64,000 nucleotides of DNA from positions 29,510,423-29,574,422 of the forward strand of contig NC_063436.1 in NCBI RefSeq assembly GCF_020379485.1, written 5' to 3'. Source of the DNA: Brassica napus. Its lineage: Eukaryota; Streptophyta; Magnoliopsida; Brassicales; Brassicaceae. The notes under the pieces were generated by a model that saw only the letters and a program-made list of their open reading frames with translations, ran no database searches and was not told the origin of the DNA. The position numbers and the translations under genes were made by a program. Of the stretch, positions 55,106 through 64,000 are shown one piece after another (positions within the stretch are counted from its first letter, which is position 1; each line of letters starts with the position of its first letter).

Positions 55106-56406
55106 CAGACATTTTTGGTAGAGCCCTTCCCCATAATCACTCGATGATCTGTTTTTGATTTCCTTGGGAGAGTCTGCCTCGGCCTACCCCTCCTAGTCTC
55201 CTTCAGTTTCCCCCCAACACTTTCCTCAATCCGACTTTGATGTAGATCCTCAGCTGCTTCAAGCTCCTCCTCCTCAGTATCTTCTGTCATATCCTTGTCA
55301 ATCTCAGTACCAAACTCATTCGCAGAACTTAAAGCTGCAAACCTGGAGGGGGTAGCAATTATTTCCTGACTTTGCTGAGATTTAGGACTTCTCCCAACTT
55401 TCTCCATCGATACCTCTTTCCAAGGGTTCACCCCTTCCTTTTCCATAACCTCTCTTCCTTTCTCTTTCTCCTTCTTCTCACTACTAGTAACCTCATCTAC
55501 TTCCTCGTCTTCCTTAGCATTCTCTTGAGCCTCTAAACCCGTTGGAACCTCACCCTGAACTTCCACACTTCCCTCTTGAACCTCCAAATCCTTTACCATC
55601 TCACCCTGAAGCTCCATATTTCCTTTCCCAGTATCAACAACTTCTATCTTCTTCTGCTTGCAAAAAGTATCAAAGTGACCCCACCTTCCACACTTTATAC
55701 ATTTTGGAGGCAACCCAGGATACGTGAATTGAACCTTAGTATCTACCCCTTGGATAACGTAGTTGATCTTTTCTGGAAGCTCTTTGGTCAAATCTGCCAG
55801 AACAAACACCTTCGCAATCTCCAAATTCGTACACGCTATAGTCTCAGGATGCAAATGGTCTGGAACTCCTGTAGCACTGGTTATAAAACTTAACCCCTCC
55901 CATGAGTACATACTCAAAGGGACATTAGTCATATGTACCCAAAGAGGAGTAAGCCCTGCTTTTGATTTGTCTTCCTCCGGCGACCAGTGTGATACAACCA
56001 TCGGAACTCCCGTAACATTCCACACCCCTCGCCCCACTACTTTCTTCCTGATCTTCTCATTTGGGATCCTGATTCTCATGGTATGCTCATCCATCACATA
56101 TACATCCAGTTTCTGATTTATCTCGCCATACGCCCAAATTTTGTTCACAATCATATGCACCTTCGCTACGTGAGGCGCTGACTCTAGAAACCTTGCGATG
56201 ACAAAATCATCCCACAGTGGATTCACCTTCTCAATGATTTCCGATGGCACCTCCACCGACTTCTTCCCCTCCAATTCTGAGATCTCAAATTCGTACTTCT
56301 TCATAACTTGTTTCCCCTTCGCTACTGTGACCCAAGAACCCTTTTGATGAACAATCGGCGGTGGATGATCCGTCGGAACCTCCACCGGAACCGTCTCTAC
56401 TGCCAT
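55105..56406 (-). CDS. LINE B ORF1: gag-like nucleic-acid-binding protein
   Basis: 433 residues, uninterrupted. A DUF4283-like domain covers residues about 60-200 (WDDFVIARFLESAPHVAKVH, LTPLWVHMTNVPLSMYSWEG). A CX2CX4HX4C knuckle (CIKCGRWGHFDTFC) lies near 236-249, followed by a long acidic, Glu- and Lys-rich region and a basic end (RRGRPRQTLPRKSK). Shorter than LINE A ORF1 and without its Arg/His-rich middle. It binds the element RNA in the family. Confidence 0.9.
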   Translation of the reverse strand: MAVETVPVEVPTDHPPPIVHQKGSWVTVAKGKQVMKKYEFEISELEGKKSVEVPSEIIEKVNPLWDDFVIARFLESAPHVAKVHMIVNKIWAYGEINQKLDVYVMDEHTMRIRIPNEKIRKKVVGRGVWNVTGVPMVVSHWSPEEDKSKAGLTPLWVHMTNVPLSMYSWEGLSFITSATGVPDHLHPETIACTNLEIAKVFVLADLTKELPEKINYVIQGVDTKVQFTYPGLPPKCIKCGRWGHFDTFCKQKKIEVVDTGKGNMELQGEMVKDLEVQEGSVEVQGEVPTGLEAQENAKEDEEVDEVTSSEKKEKEKGREVMEKEGVNPWKEVSMEKVGRSPKSQQSQEIIATPSRFAALSSANEFGTEIDKDMTEDTEEEELEAAEDLHQSRIEESVGGKLKETRRGRPRQTLPRKSKTDHRVIMGKGSTKNV

Positions 56407-56500
56407 CGAAGCAGCGGAGAACGAGAAACTTTGATCGCCTTGTTTGTCGCCAAAATCGCCTTGTCAAAACGCAGCGTATTCTTAAAGAGAGAGATCTTTG

Positions 56501-57770
56501 TTGTTACTAAGATTAATTTATATATTCTGACTCGCTTTTGCATTTGTTTCTGGATTAATTAGTGGCTTTAACAGTGTAAACCAAGTGAAACAATGGTTAT
56601 TATGACGTTCGAATTAGTTAACACCTAAAAAATAATAATTTAGAATGATATTATTACCATCACTCCGAAAAAAAAGGGCAATTGTCAATAATAGCAACTT
56701 TTGAAGTTTATGTCTCAAAAATAGCACTAGAAGGAGAAAGTCACAAAAATGACATTCATTAAAGGGTAAAATATCTATAATACCCTTGGTTTAAAATTAA
56801 ATAAACAAACTAAAATAAATAAAAATAAAAAATAAAAAAAAATAAAAATAAAAAAATAAATTTTTTTTATAGTTTCAGATTATATGTTTTCAGATTCGAA
56901 ATTTTTATAATTTTTTTTTAAAAAAAATTTTCTTTTTTTTCAGATTTTATTTTTATAATTTAAAAATACTTTTTGAAACTGTTTTTAAAATTTTTATTTT
57001 TTATTTTATTATTTATTATTTATAAAATTTTAAACCCTAATTCCAAAACCCCACCCCTTAACTCTAAACTCTAAGGTTTGGATTAATTAACCCTAGAGGT
57101 ATAAGTATACATTACCTCTTTAATGAAACCTATTTTTGTGACTTTGAGCCTTGAATACTACTTTAGGAACAAAAACTTGGTTTGGTGCTATTCTAGTTCT
57201 TTTCTCGAAAAAAAATATTATTAACCCTTTTAGTCTGCAAGCAAAGCAAAGAAAAATAATCGAAGGAAATCAAACAAAACACCAATAGACATAAACTCAC
57301 ACAAACTAAGACAACAGAAGTTAGTGTGATTCAAACTCATGATGGAGCGTTTACTTATCATCAATCAGTGAATACTTGCTCTCAAGATTCTTCTGAGTTT
57401 TGCCATCGAGGATGTGCAGGACTTGCAGATGGATGACTTGGTGTGTGATAGGTGCTGTTCTGGTCCTTGGGAAATATTATTTCCCCCCAAGAAGAAGCAG
57501 ATGAGCTCGCAAACTGGCTACTTAGAAGAATTTTTACTTGTTGTTACTAAGATTAAATGAAAATTTTATTCTTATAATCTGAAACGCTTCTGCACTTGTT
57601 TCTGGATTAATTAGTAGCTTTAACAGTGTAAACCAAGTGAAACAATGGTTATTATGACGTTCGAATTAGTTAAAACCTAAGAAAGAATAATTTAGAATGT
57701 TAATTACCACCACTCCAAAAAAAAATATTATTCACACTTTTAGTCTGCAAGCAAAGCAAAGAAAAATACT
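56501..57770. repeat. Direct duplication upstream of PGR3
   Basis: Copy 1 (56501-56665, continuing at 57216-57260) and copy 2 (57540-57770) share TTGTTGTTACTAAGATTAA, TTGTTTCTGGATTAATTAGT, CTTTAACAGTGTAAACCAAG, GAAACAATGGTTATTATGAC and TTTTAGTCTGCAAGCAAAGC. Copy 1 is split by the insertion at 56676-57205. About 280 bp between the copies (57261-57539) hold no recognised gene. Confidence 0.85.
56676..57205. mobile_element. Mutator-like non-autonomous element with long inverted ends
   Basis: 530 bp. The ends are imperfect inverted copies over about 130 bp (left: AATAGCAC, AAAGTCACAAAAATGACATT, CATTAAAG; the same blocks appear inverted at the right: AATGAAACCTATTTTTGTGA, GGTGCTATTC). Flanking CGAAAAAAAA at 56666-56675 and 57206-57215 gives a duplication of 9-10 bp, the size for Mutator-like elements. 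The undisturbed second copy of the target (57710-57730) confirms the insertion point. The interior is very A/T rich. Confidence 0.75.
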
Positions 57771-57863
57771 CATAATCTTACAATACTAAAAGCAAATAAT
57801 AACAGAAGGAAATGAAATGGGCTTATATCGTTAAGAAAAGTGAGTATAACAGGCCTCTACAAA

Positions 57864-57881
57864 TGGGCCAACGATTGGGCC
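57864..57881 (+). promoter_or_regulatory. Two site II (TGGGCC) motifs upstream of PGR3
   Basis: TGGGCC at 57864-57869 and 57876-57881, about 250-265 bp before the PGR3 ATG. Site II elements are frequent in nuclear genes for organelle-targeted proteins, including PPR proteins. Confidence 0.5.
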
Positions 57882-58130
57882 TCAAGATATTTTAGGAGGG
57901 AAGAAAATACAGTGAGAGAAGTGAAGAAGCGAGCGAGCCACTGAGATATTATCCTTTCGAAAATATTATTTTTCCACCGGAGATTCTCCGGTTCGCCGAA
58001 ATATCTATTGACTTCTCCGGTTCCTCCTCGTGTTTTGTTAGTCTTCACAGCTTCGCCACTCGAAATGTAATGAACCATCATCGTTAATCTCTGTTTCGGC
58101 TTCAACTTCTCTTGGTTTAAGTTTCAAAAG

Positions 58131-61100
58131 ATGGAAGCTTTCCTCTGCTCAACGAGTCTTTGCGGCGATGTTACGGTCAGCGATGCTTTTCTAGTTAGCA
58201 GTAACATCAAAGGAAGATTAAAGTTCCAATCTTTGAATATTGGGTCTGTGTTTCATCGGAAGAAACATTGGAGAAAGACCATGAGATCATGTAGTAAAAG
58301 TTCTGATTTTTCGGTTCCTGTGACAAACAACAAGACATTGATATCTTCAGGTGAAGTCACCAAGGTTCTAACGTCGTTTCCTGATACTGATTCTGCGTTT
58401 TCGTATTTCAAATCAGTGGCTGAGAATTGGAGTCTAGTTCACACCACTGAGAGTTGCAACCACATGCTTGAAGCTTTGAGGGTCGATGGTAGAATACAGG
58501 ATATGGCTTACGTGTTTGATTTGATGCAGAAGAGAATCATAAAGAGGGATAGTACCACTTTCTTGACTATATTCAAGTGTCTTTCTCTGAAGGGTGGGTT
58601 GAGGCAAGCGCCTTATGCACTTGAGAAGATGAGAGAGTCTGGTTTTGTGTTGAATGCGTATTCATACAACGGGTTGATTCATCTTTTGCTTAAGTCTAGG
58701 TTCTGCACAGAGGCGATGGAGGTTTATAGGAGGATGATCTTTGACGGTTTAAGGCCTAGTTTGAAGACTTACTCTTCACTTATGGTCGGATTAGGGAAAC
58801 GAAAGGACACTGAAGGTGTGATGTGTTTACTTAAAGAGATGGAGACGTTGGGATTAAAGCCTAATGTCTACACGTTTACTATATGTATCCGTGTGCTTGG
58901 AAGAGCGGGGAAGATTAATGAAGCGTATGGTATACTGAAGAGGATGGATGAAGAAGGATGTGGACCTGATGTGGTTACCTACACTGTTCTCATCGATGCT
59001 CTTTGTACCGCTGGGAAGCTCGACTGTGCTAAGGAGGTTTTCGAAAAGATGAAAACGGGAAGGCACAAACCGGATCGTGTGACTTACATTACTTTGCTGG
59101 ATAGGTTTAGTGACAACAGAGATTTGGATTCAGTGAGGCGGTTTTGGAGTGAGATGGAGAAGGATGGTCATGTGCCTGACGTTGTAACCTTCACTATTCT
59201 TGTGGATGCTCTGTGCAAAGCTGGGAGTTTCGGTGAGGCGTTTGATACGTTGGACGTGATGAGGGAGCGAGGTGTCTCACCTAACTTGCATACATACAAC
59301 ACATTGATCTGTGGTCTCTTGAGAGTTCACAGGTTGGATGATGCGCTTGAGCTTTTTGGTAAAATGGAGTCTCTGGGCGTTAAGCCTACTGCATATACCT
59401 ACATTGTTTTTATTGATTACTATGGGAAGTCTGGAGATTCCGTCAGTGCTCTTGAGACTTTTGAGGAGATGAAGAACAAAGGAATAGCTCCGAACATTGT
59501 AGCATGTAATGCGTCTCTCTACAGTCTAGCTAAATCCGGAAGAGTTCAAGAAGCAAAGGGAATCTTCTATGGGTTGAAGAACATAGGGCTTGCCCCTGAT
59601 TCAGTAACCTATAACATGATGATGAGGTGTTACAGTAAAGTTGGGGAGATAGAAGAAGCCCTCAAGCTGCTTTCTGAGATGCTGGAGAGCAATTGCGAAC
59701 CTGATGTGATCGTTGTTAACTCTTTGATCAACGCTCTTTTCAAGGCGGATAGAGTAGATGAGGCGTGGGAGATGTTTATGAGAATGAAGGAGATGAAACT
59801 CAAGCCTACAGTTGTGACTTACAACACATTGCTCTCAGGTTTAGGCAAAAACGGAAAAATTCAAGAGGCGATTGAGTTGTTTGAAGGGATGGGGGCGAAA
59901 GGCTGTCCACCTAATACAGTGACTTTCAACACTCTCTTTGACTGTCTTTGCAAAAACGACGAGGTGATGCTAGCCTTGAAGATGTTCTTCGAGATGAGTT
60001 GTGTACCAGATGTGTTTACTTACAATACTATTATCTATGGTTTGATGAAGAACGGTCAAGTCAAAGAAGCGATGTGTTTCTTCCACCAGATGAAGAAACT
60101 GGTGTACCCTGATTTTGTCACCCTCTGCACTCTTCTTCCAGGTGTTGTCAAGGCTGGTTTAATCGAAGATGCTTACAAACTCACCGCTAACTTTCTTCAC
60201 AGCTGCGGTGAACAACCAGCTGTTCTATTCTGGGAGGATTTGATGGGATCTGTCTTGGCTGAAGCTGGAATAGACAGTGCAGTTTCATTTTCTGAGAGAT
60301 TGGTCGTTAATGGGATTTGTCAAGATGGTGAATCGATCCTGGTGCCAATGATCAGATATTCTTTCAAACATGGTGATCCCTCAGGTGCTAAAACTTTATT
60401 TGAGAAGTTCACAAAAGAGCTTGGCGTCCAACCTAATCTTCCGGCTTATAATCTGCTAATCGGTGGGCTTCTTGAAGCTGATATGATTGAAACAGCATAT
60501 GAGTTCTTCCTAGAGATGAAGAGCACTGGTTGCATCCCAGATGCTGCTACCTACAACTTCTTGCTTGATGCTTATGGAAAATCAGGAAAAATTGACGAAC
60601 TCTTTGAGCTGTACAAAGAGATGTCTTCCCATGAGTGCGTACCAAACACAATAACTCACAACATTGTCATCTCCGGACTAGTGAAATCAGGAAATGTGGA
60701 CGAGGCTCTTGATTTATACTATGACCTTATCAGTGACGGTGACTTCTCTCCAACTGCTTGCACATATGGCCCGCTTATCGATGGTCTCTCCAAGTCAGGG
60801 AGATTGTATGAAGCGAAACAACTCTTTGAAGGAATGTTGGACTATGGCTGCAGGCCGAACTGTGCTATCTACAACATTCTCATCAACGGGTTTGGAAAAG
60901 CAGGCGAGGCTGATGCAGCGTGCAAGTTGTTCAAAAGAATGGTTAAAGAAGGAGTAAGACCGGATCTCAAGACTTACTCGGTTCTAGTGGATTGCCTTTG
61001 CATGGTCGGAAGAGTGGATGAAGGCTTGCATTACTTCAGGGAGCTGAAGGAATCTGGCCTTGATCCTGATGTAGTATGCTACAATCTCATAATCAACGGA

Positions 61101-61427
61101 CTAGGGAAGTCTCAGAGACTTGAAGAAGCTCTTGAGCTTTACAATGAGATGAAGAACAGCAGAGGAATCCTCACCCCTGATCTATACACTTACAATTCCT
61201 TGATTCTGAATTTTGGTATGGCTGGAATGGTTGAAGAAGCTGGGAAGATTTACAATGAGATACAGAGAGTGGGTCTTGAGCCAAACGTTTTTACATTCAA
61301 CGCTATGATCCGTGGATACAGTTTGTCTGGAAAACATGAGCACGCTTACGCTGTGTACCAGACAATGGTGACTGGAGGTTTCAGCCCCAACACAGGAACA
61401 TATGAACAGCTTCCGAATAGAGCTTGA
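58131..61427 (+). CDS. PGR3: PROTON GRADIENT REGULATION 3-type chloroplast PPR protein
   Basis: Single exon, 1098 residues, close to the length I recall for Arabidopsis PGR3 (At4g31850). In Arabidopsis it binds chloroplast RNA, stabilises the petL operon transcript and supports petL and ndh translation, so it is needed for the cytochrome b6f and NDH complexes. The first ~70 residues are Ser/Lys-rich with few acids, a plastid transit peptide. From about residue 105 to the end there are roughly 27 P-class PPR motifs of 35 residues, seen as repeated phrases such as [40 protein letters not shown] and [20 protein letters not shown]. No E, DYW or SMR domain. Intronless, as most PPR genes. Intact. 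It converges on the PP2C gene with 281 bp between the stops. Confidence 0.95.
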   Translation: MEAFLCSTSLCGDVTVSDAFLVSSNIKGRLKFQSLNIGSVFHRKKHWRKTMRSCSKSSDFSVPVTNNKTLISSGEVTKVLTSFPDTDSAFSYFKSVAENWSLVHTTESCNHMLEALRVDGRIQDMAYVFDLMQKRIIKRDSTTFLTIFKCLSLKGGLRQAPYALEKMRESGFVLNAYSYNGLIHLLLKSRFCTEAMEVYRRMIFDGLRPSLKTYSSLMVGLGKRKDTEGVMCLLKEMETLGLKPNVYTFTICIRVLGRAGKINEAYGILKRMDEEGCGPDVVTYTVLIDALCTAGKLDCAKEVFEKMKTGRHKPDRVTYITLLDRFSDNRDLDSVRRFWSEMEKDGHVPDVVTFTILVDALCKAGSFGEAFDTLDVMRERGVSPNLHTYNTLICGLLRVHRLDDALELFGKMESLGVKPTAYTYIVFIDYYGKSGDSVSALETFEEMKNKGIAPNIVACNASLYSLAKSGRVQEAKGIFYGLKNIGLAPDSVTYNMMMRCYSKVGEIEEALKLLSEMLESNCEPDVIVVNSLINALFKADRVDEAWEMFMRMKEMKLKPTVVTYNTLLSGLGKNGKIQEAIELFEGMGAKGCPPNTVTFNTLFDCLCKNDEVMLALKMFFEMSCVPDVFTYNTIIYGLMKNGQVKEAMCFFHQMKKLVYPDFVTLCTLLPGVVKAGLIEDAYKLTANFLHSCGEQPAVLFWEDLMGSVLAEAGIDSAVSFSERLVVNGICQDGESILVPMIRYSFKHGDPSGAKTLFEKFTKELGVQPNLPAYNLLIGGLLEADMIETAYEFFLEMKSTGCIPDAATYNFLLDAYGKSGKIDELFELYKEMSSHECVPNTITHNIVISGLVKSGNVDEALDLYYDLISDGDFSPTACTYGPLIDGLSKSGRLYEAKQLFEGMLDYGCRPNCAIYNILINGFGKAGEADAACKLFKRMVKEGVRPDLKTYSVLVDCLCMVGRVDEGLHYFRELKESGLDPDVVCYNLIINGLGKSQRLEEALELYNEMKNSRGILTPDLYTYNSLILNFGMAGMVEEAGKIYNEIQRVGLEPNVFTFNAMIRGYSLSGKHEHAYAVYQTMVTGGFSPNTGTYEQLPNRA

Positions 61428-61708
61428 CAATTTTACACAGCAGAGCTATACACTAAGTGAAGCAACTGCAGAAGAGTCTTGTGTCATATAAAGTGTACAA
61501 AACATAATGTTGTGTAAATGTCATATTGTTTTATTTTAAGGCCAACATCATAACAAGTCAATTCATTCCTTCTGTATTATTGAAACTCGTGGGACAAAAG
61601 TCTAACCCTTCAGGAAAGTCAGATTGTGCTATTAATGTCTTTCAAAAGAATTTACAATGTGAACCAAACTACTATATGTCATCATCTTCCTTGACTCAGA
61701 GGATGGGG

Positions 61709-63511
61709 CTAGTTTGATGAGCTAGGCTCATTGTGGCTTGCTTCAGCTTGGCTAGGTTCTGTGGACTGAAGAGGCTTCTTGAACTGAACCAAGATCATGG
61801 TCATGTTATCACAGCCTTCACCACCAGCTGTGTTTGGAGCCAAGCATCTATCTAGAACTTTTTCACATACCACTGAGAGTTTGGTTTCCTGAATATTAAC
61901 GACCAAAAGAGAGAGACTGTAGAAAAGAAATTTAGTAATCCAAAAGAAGACAAATCAAGTTAGTTTACCGTATTCATCTGTTCATGTATAAAATCAACGA
62001 GTTGTTGGCTTGACATGCAGTCCCTGCAGATATGAGATGAACCAAGACAGGTGTTTTTCAATATCTCTAAACTTGTCTGGAAACAAGATTACAGCAATAA
62101 AGAAGTTTATATTGATTATACCAAATTCCATCGCAGGCAAGAACAAGGAAATCATCATCATCGCAGAGTTCAACCTAAAAAGAGAAATTAAATGTGACAC
62201 AGAAGATGGTTTAAGGAGAAAGAGAGAAGAGGCATTAGATTCACTTACAGTGTTTACATCAGGACTGGCGGTAACGATTTGCTTTTCAGTTGGCAAAAAC
62301 TTATTCTGCTTGAATTCCATGTCACCTGTAAAGGACAGCTCCACTGAGAGAGATTGCATGTAAAACAAGTTGCACTGTGTAAAGAAGAGGTTACCGATAG
62401 CTCTTGCTAGGTTCAAGCTTCCATTGACACGACCAGCGTGAATAAAGCCACCAGCTTTCAATATCCTTTCTCTCTCAGCTTCAAGATCTGGTTTGTGATC
62501 TCTAGAAAGATTGTAAGCCTGCAAACACACACACACACGTTTGTAACCAAAAAGATAATTTAAGACGCCAAAGTCTTTAATCAAATGGGTAATGTACCTG
62601 ACCCTTTCTGGATATGACACAACGTGAGTCACCAGCATTTGCAACAAAGAGCTGCTTGTGTCTAATAACAGCCACACATGCTGTGCTCCCAGAGTTAGGT
62701 CCAGTAAAATCAGAATGAGGCCCCTGTTTTGACCAACCATAGCACCAAGTCTTAGATATCTAACTTTAACTTTTGCTTAGTAATACTAATTGGTCTATTA
62801 GCGCTGTAACAAAGATTTTACTTCCTCAAAAGCCCAAGCATCAGGTCTATTAGCGCTGTCTCCGCTTCTTGGTGACCATATAAACCCTTCAATCATTCCG
62901 CTGAACTTATTGATCTTGTCACCTAGTATCGCCAGTTCTCGCCATCCTCTCTGTCCTTGCATCATCTCATCCATTCTACAATGATGACCACAACAACTTT
63001 ATGCAAAAACTGACCCTTGTTGCTGCAGAATAAGTTGGTAATGTTACCTGAAAAAAGCCTTTTGAAGAGAAGTCCCTACGTCTCCAGCTGCATATGCCTC
63101 GTCACTGAGAACCTGCTGGTGTAGATACTTGGCACAGAACTTTGAAACAACTTTACCTACACCACTACCCAAAATGCAATTGAGATTCCATGATTCTTGT
63201 ATACAAGAACAAAAAGCAAGATTCCATTGTACTAAAGATTTATTTTTTCTTTTACCTCCATGGCCATCATAGACACCCAAGAAGGAAGTATTATCATCCA
63301 GATCAAGAATTGCAGCATGCTACCAAATTTAATAAAACCCATTTTGACTGAATCAGCAAGAAAAACAAAAAGCTTTCAACTTTTGATCACTCACAGCATC
63401 TTCCATGGTGGCACGCCAGCCTTGCATAGAGGACAAACCATATCTAAGTTTATCATTCTCTCCATCTTCTGACAACTTATCTGTTTTGGGAGAACTAAGG
63501 TATATTCCCAT
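61709..63511 (-). CDS. PP2C60: Protein phosphatase 2C, PP2C60 type
   Basis: Mg/Mn-dependent Ser/Thr phosphatase. Ten exons with GT-AG borders: 63511-63395, 63319-63256, 63156-63048, 62975-62822, 62723-62598, 62518-62395, 62325-62249, 62174-62122, 62023-61969, 61888-61709. They give 352 residues. The start [10 protein letters not shown] has Gly2, a possible myristoylation site. Motifs: [16 protein letters not shown], the metal-binding VYDGHGG (D57, G58), [42 protein letters not shown] and [12 protein letters not shown]. All metal-coordinating acids expected in the family are present. The C-terminus is a short Ser/Glu/Pro tail. Position after PGR3 matches At4g31860. I see no defect. Confidence 0.95.
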
Positions 63512-64000
63512 CTCTTTTCTGCAATACAAGAGTCATGAATCAAGAAACATCACCATAATCAAATCCAAAGATACCAACTTTTGAGGAAATTTGATCTCAG
63601 AAGAGACCTGTGAATCTGTGATCTTAATCTTTTTCCAATAAAAGGGCAATCTACAAAACCAAAAACAAAGAGGCTTGAATCAAGATTATAGTTTAACACT
63701 AGTGGTTATAGTATAACAGAACCGGAATTAGATTAGCATAGCAGCAATTCAATGGATCAAAAAAAGAGAGGTACGTGATGGTCTCTCTCACATCTCTGGC
63801 TTGAGACCAGAAGAAATCTGAAGATCGGAATGATTAGAGGGAACAAGATGAAACCTTTGATGATGGACGGCGTTGTGAGAAAAAGTCTTGTCTTCTTTTT
63901 TTTTTCGAAAAAAGGCAACGAAAGTTCCTCACTTTGTGTTCTTCTCCTTACTCGTCGCAACACATCCCACCTGTAGTGTTTCTTTACAAAATTCAAATAC
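63512..64000 (-). other. 5' leader and promoter of the PP2C gene
   Basis: CT-rich on the coding strand near 63780-63900, as in plant leaders. A leader intron ending upstream of the ATG at 63511 is plausible from the AG/GT-like sites around 63540-63650, but its borders are not certain. No other gene is visible to the window end. Confidence 0.4.

Larger units (their letters stand above)
51170..56483 (-). mobile_element. Complete L1-type LINE retrotransposon (LINE B)
   Basis: 5.3 kb on the minus strand. The poly(A) tail appears as the T-run 51170-51184. A perfect 16-bp duplication AAAGAGAGAGATCTTT flanks it (51154-51169 and 56484-56499). ORF1 (56406-55105) and ORF2 (55105 down to 51456) are present; only one frameshift was found. 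It has no RNase H domain, unlike LINE A, so it belongs to another L1 lineage. The short 5' UTR is about 77 bp. Confidence 0.95.

Overview
This window is nuclear DNA of a Brassicaceae plant, most likely a Brassica or close relative. The evidence is GT-AG introns, AT-rich intergenic DNA packed with transposons, and intact genes that resemble Arabidopsis chromosome 4 genes in the order of roughly At4g31690 to At4g31860. Locus numbers are recalled, not searched. The order is: a REM-type B3 gene (-), a decayed TAF10 (-), GDU1 (+), DBR1 (-), MGD1 (+), WRKY18 (+), a POLAR-like gene (+), ENODL15 (+), PGR3 (+) and a PP2C (-). Several genes expected in between are missing, which fits gene loss in one subgenome of a mesohexaploid.

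Region by region. 0.5-1.9 kb: REM gene. 2.1-8.7 kb: complete L1-type LINE with a damaged ORF2. 9.0-9.7 kb: TAF10 pseudogene. 10-14.9 kb: a MITE, then long gene-poor DNA up to GDU1. 15.4-29 kb: gene-free transposon-rich block with a hAT element, an RPA-like pseudogene, nested Helitrons carrying captured gene pieces, an eIF3b pseudogene, an LTR-like remnant and a repeat array made of copies of the DBR1 3' end. 29.3-35 kb: divergent DBR1/MGD1 pair. 35.7-40 kb: retroelement scraps and a hAT-like element. 40.6-47.1 kb: WRKY18, a MITE in its 3' flank, a complete CACTA element and the POLAR-like gene. 47.4-50.2 kb: a ~156-bp tandem array with a fold-back and a Helitron inserted in it. 50.5-56.5 kb: ENODL15 and a second complete LINE. 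56.5-64 kb: duplicated flanking DNA with a Mutator-like insertion, PGR3 and PP2C.

The host genes share no single pathway. MGD1 (galactolipid synthesis) and PGR3 (chloroplast RNA factor) serve the chloroplast. WRKY18 is defence-related, the POLAR-like gene stomatal, GDU1 acts in amino-acid export, DBR1 in intron lariat turnover.

The most unusual pattern is a series of at least nine very short insertions (11-20 bp, most ending in an A-run) each flanked by a perfect 14-18 bp direct duplication. The tails and the mostly AA-beginning duplications look like the 3' ends and target sites of the LINEs in this same window, so I read them as LINE insertions truncated almost to nothing. One of them duplicated the apparent TATA box of GDU1.
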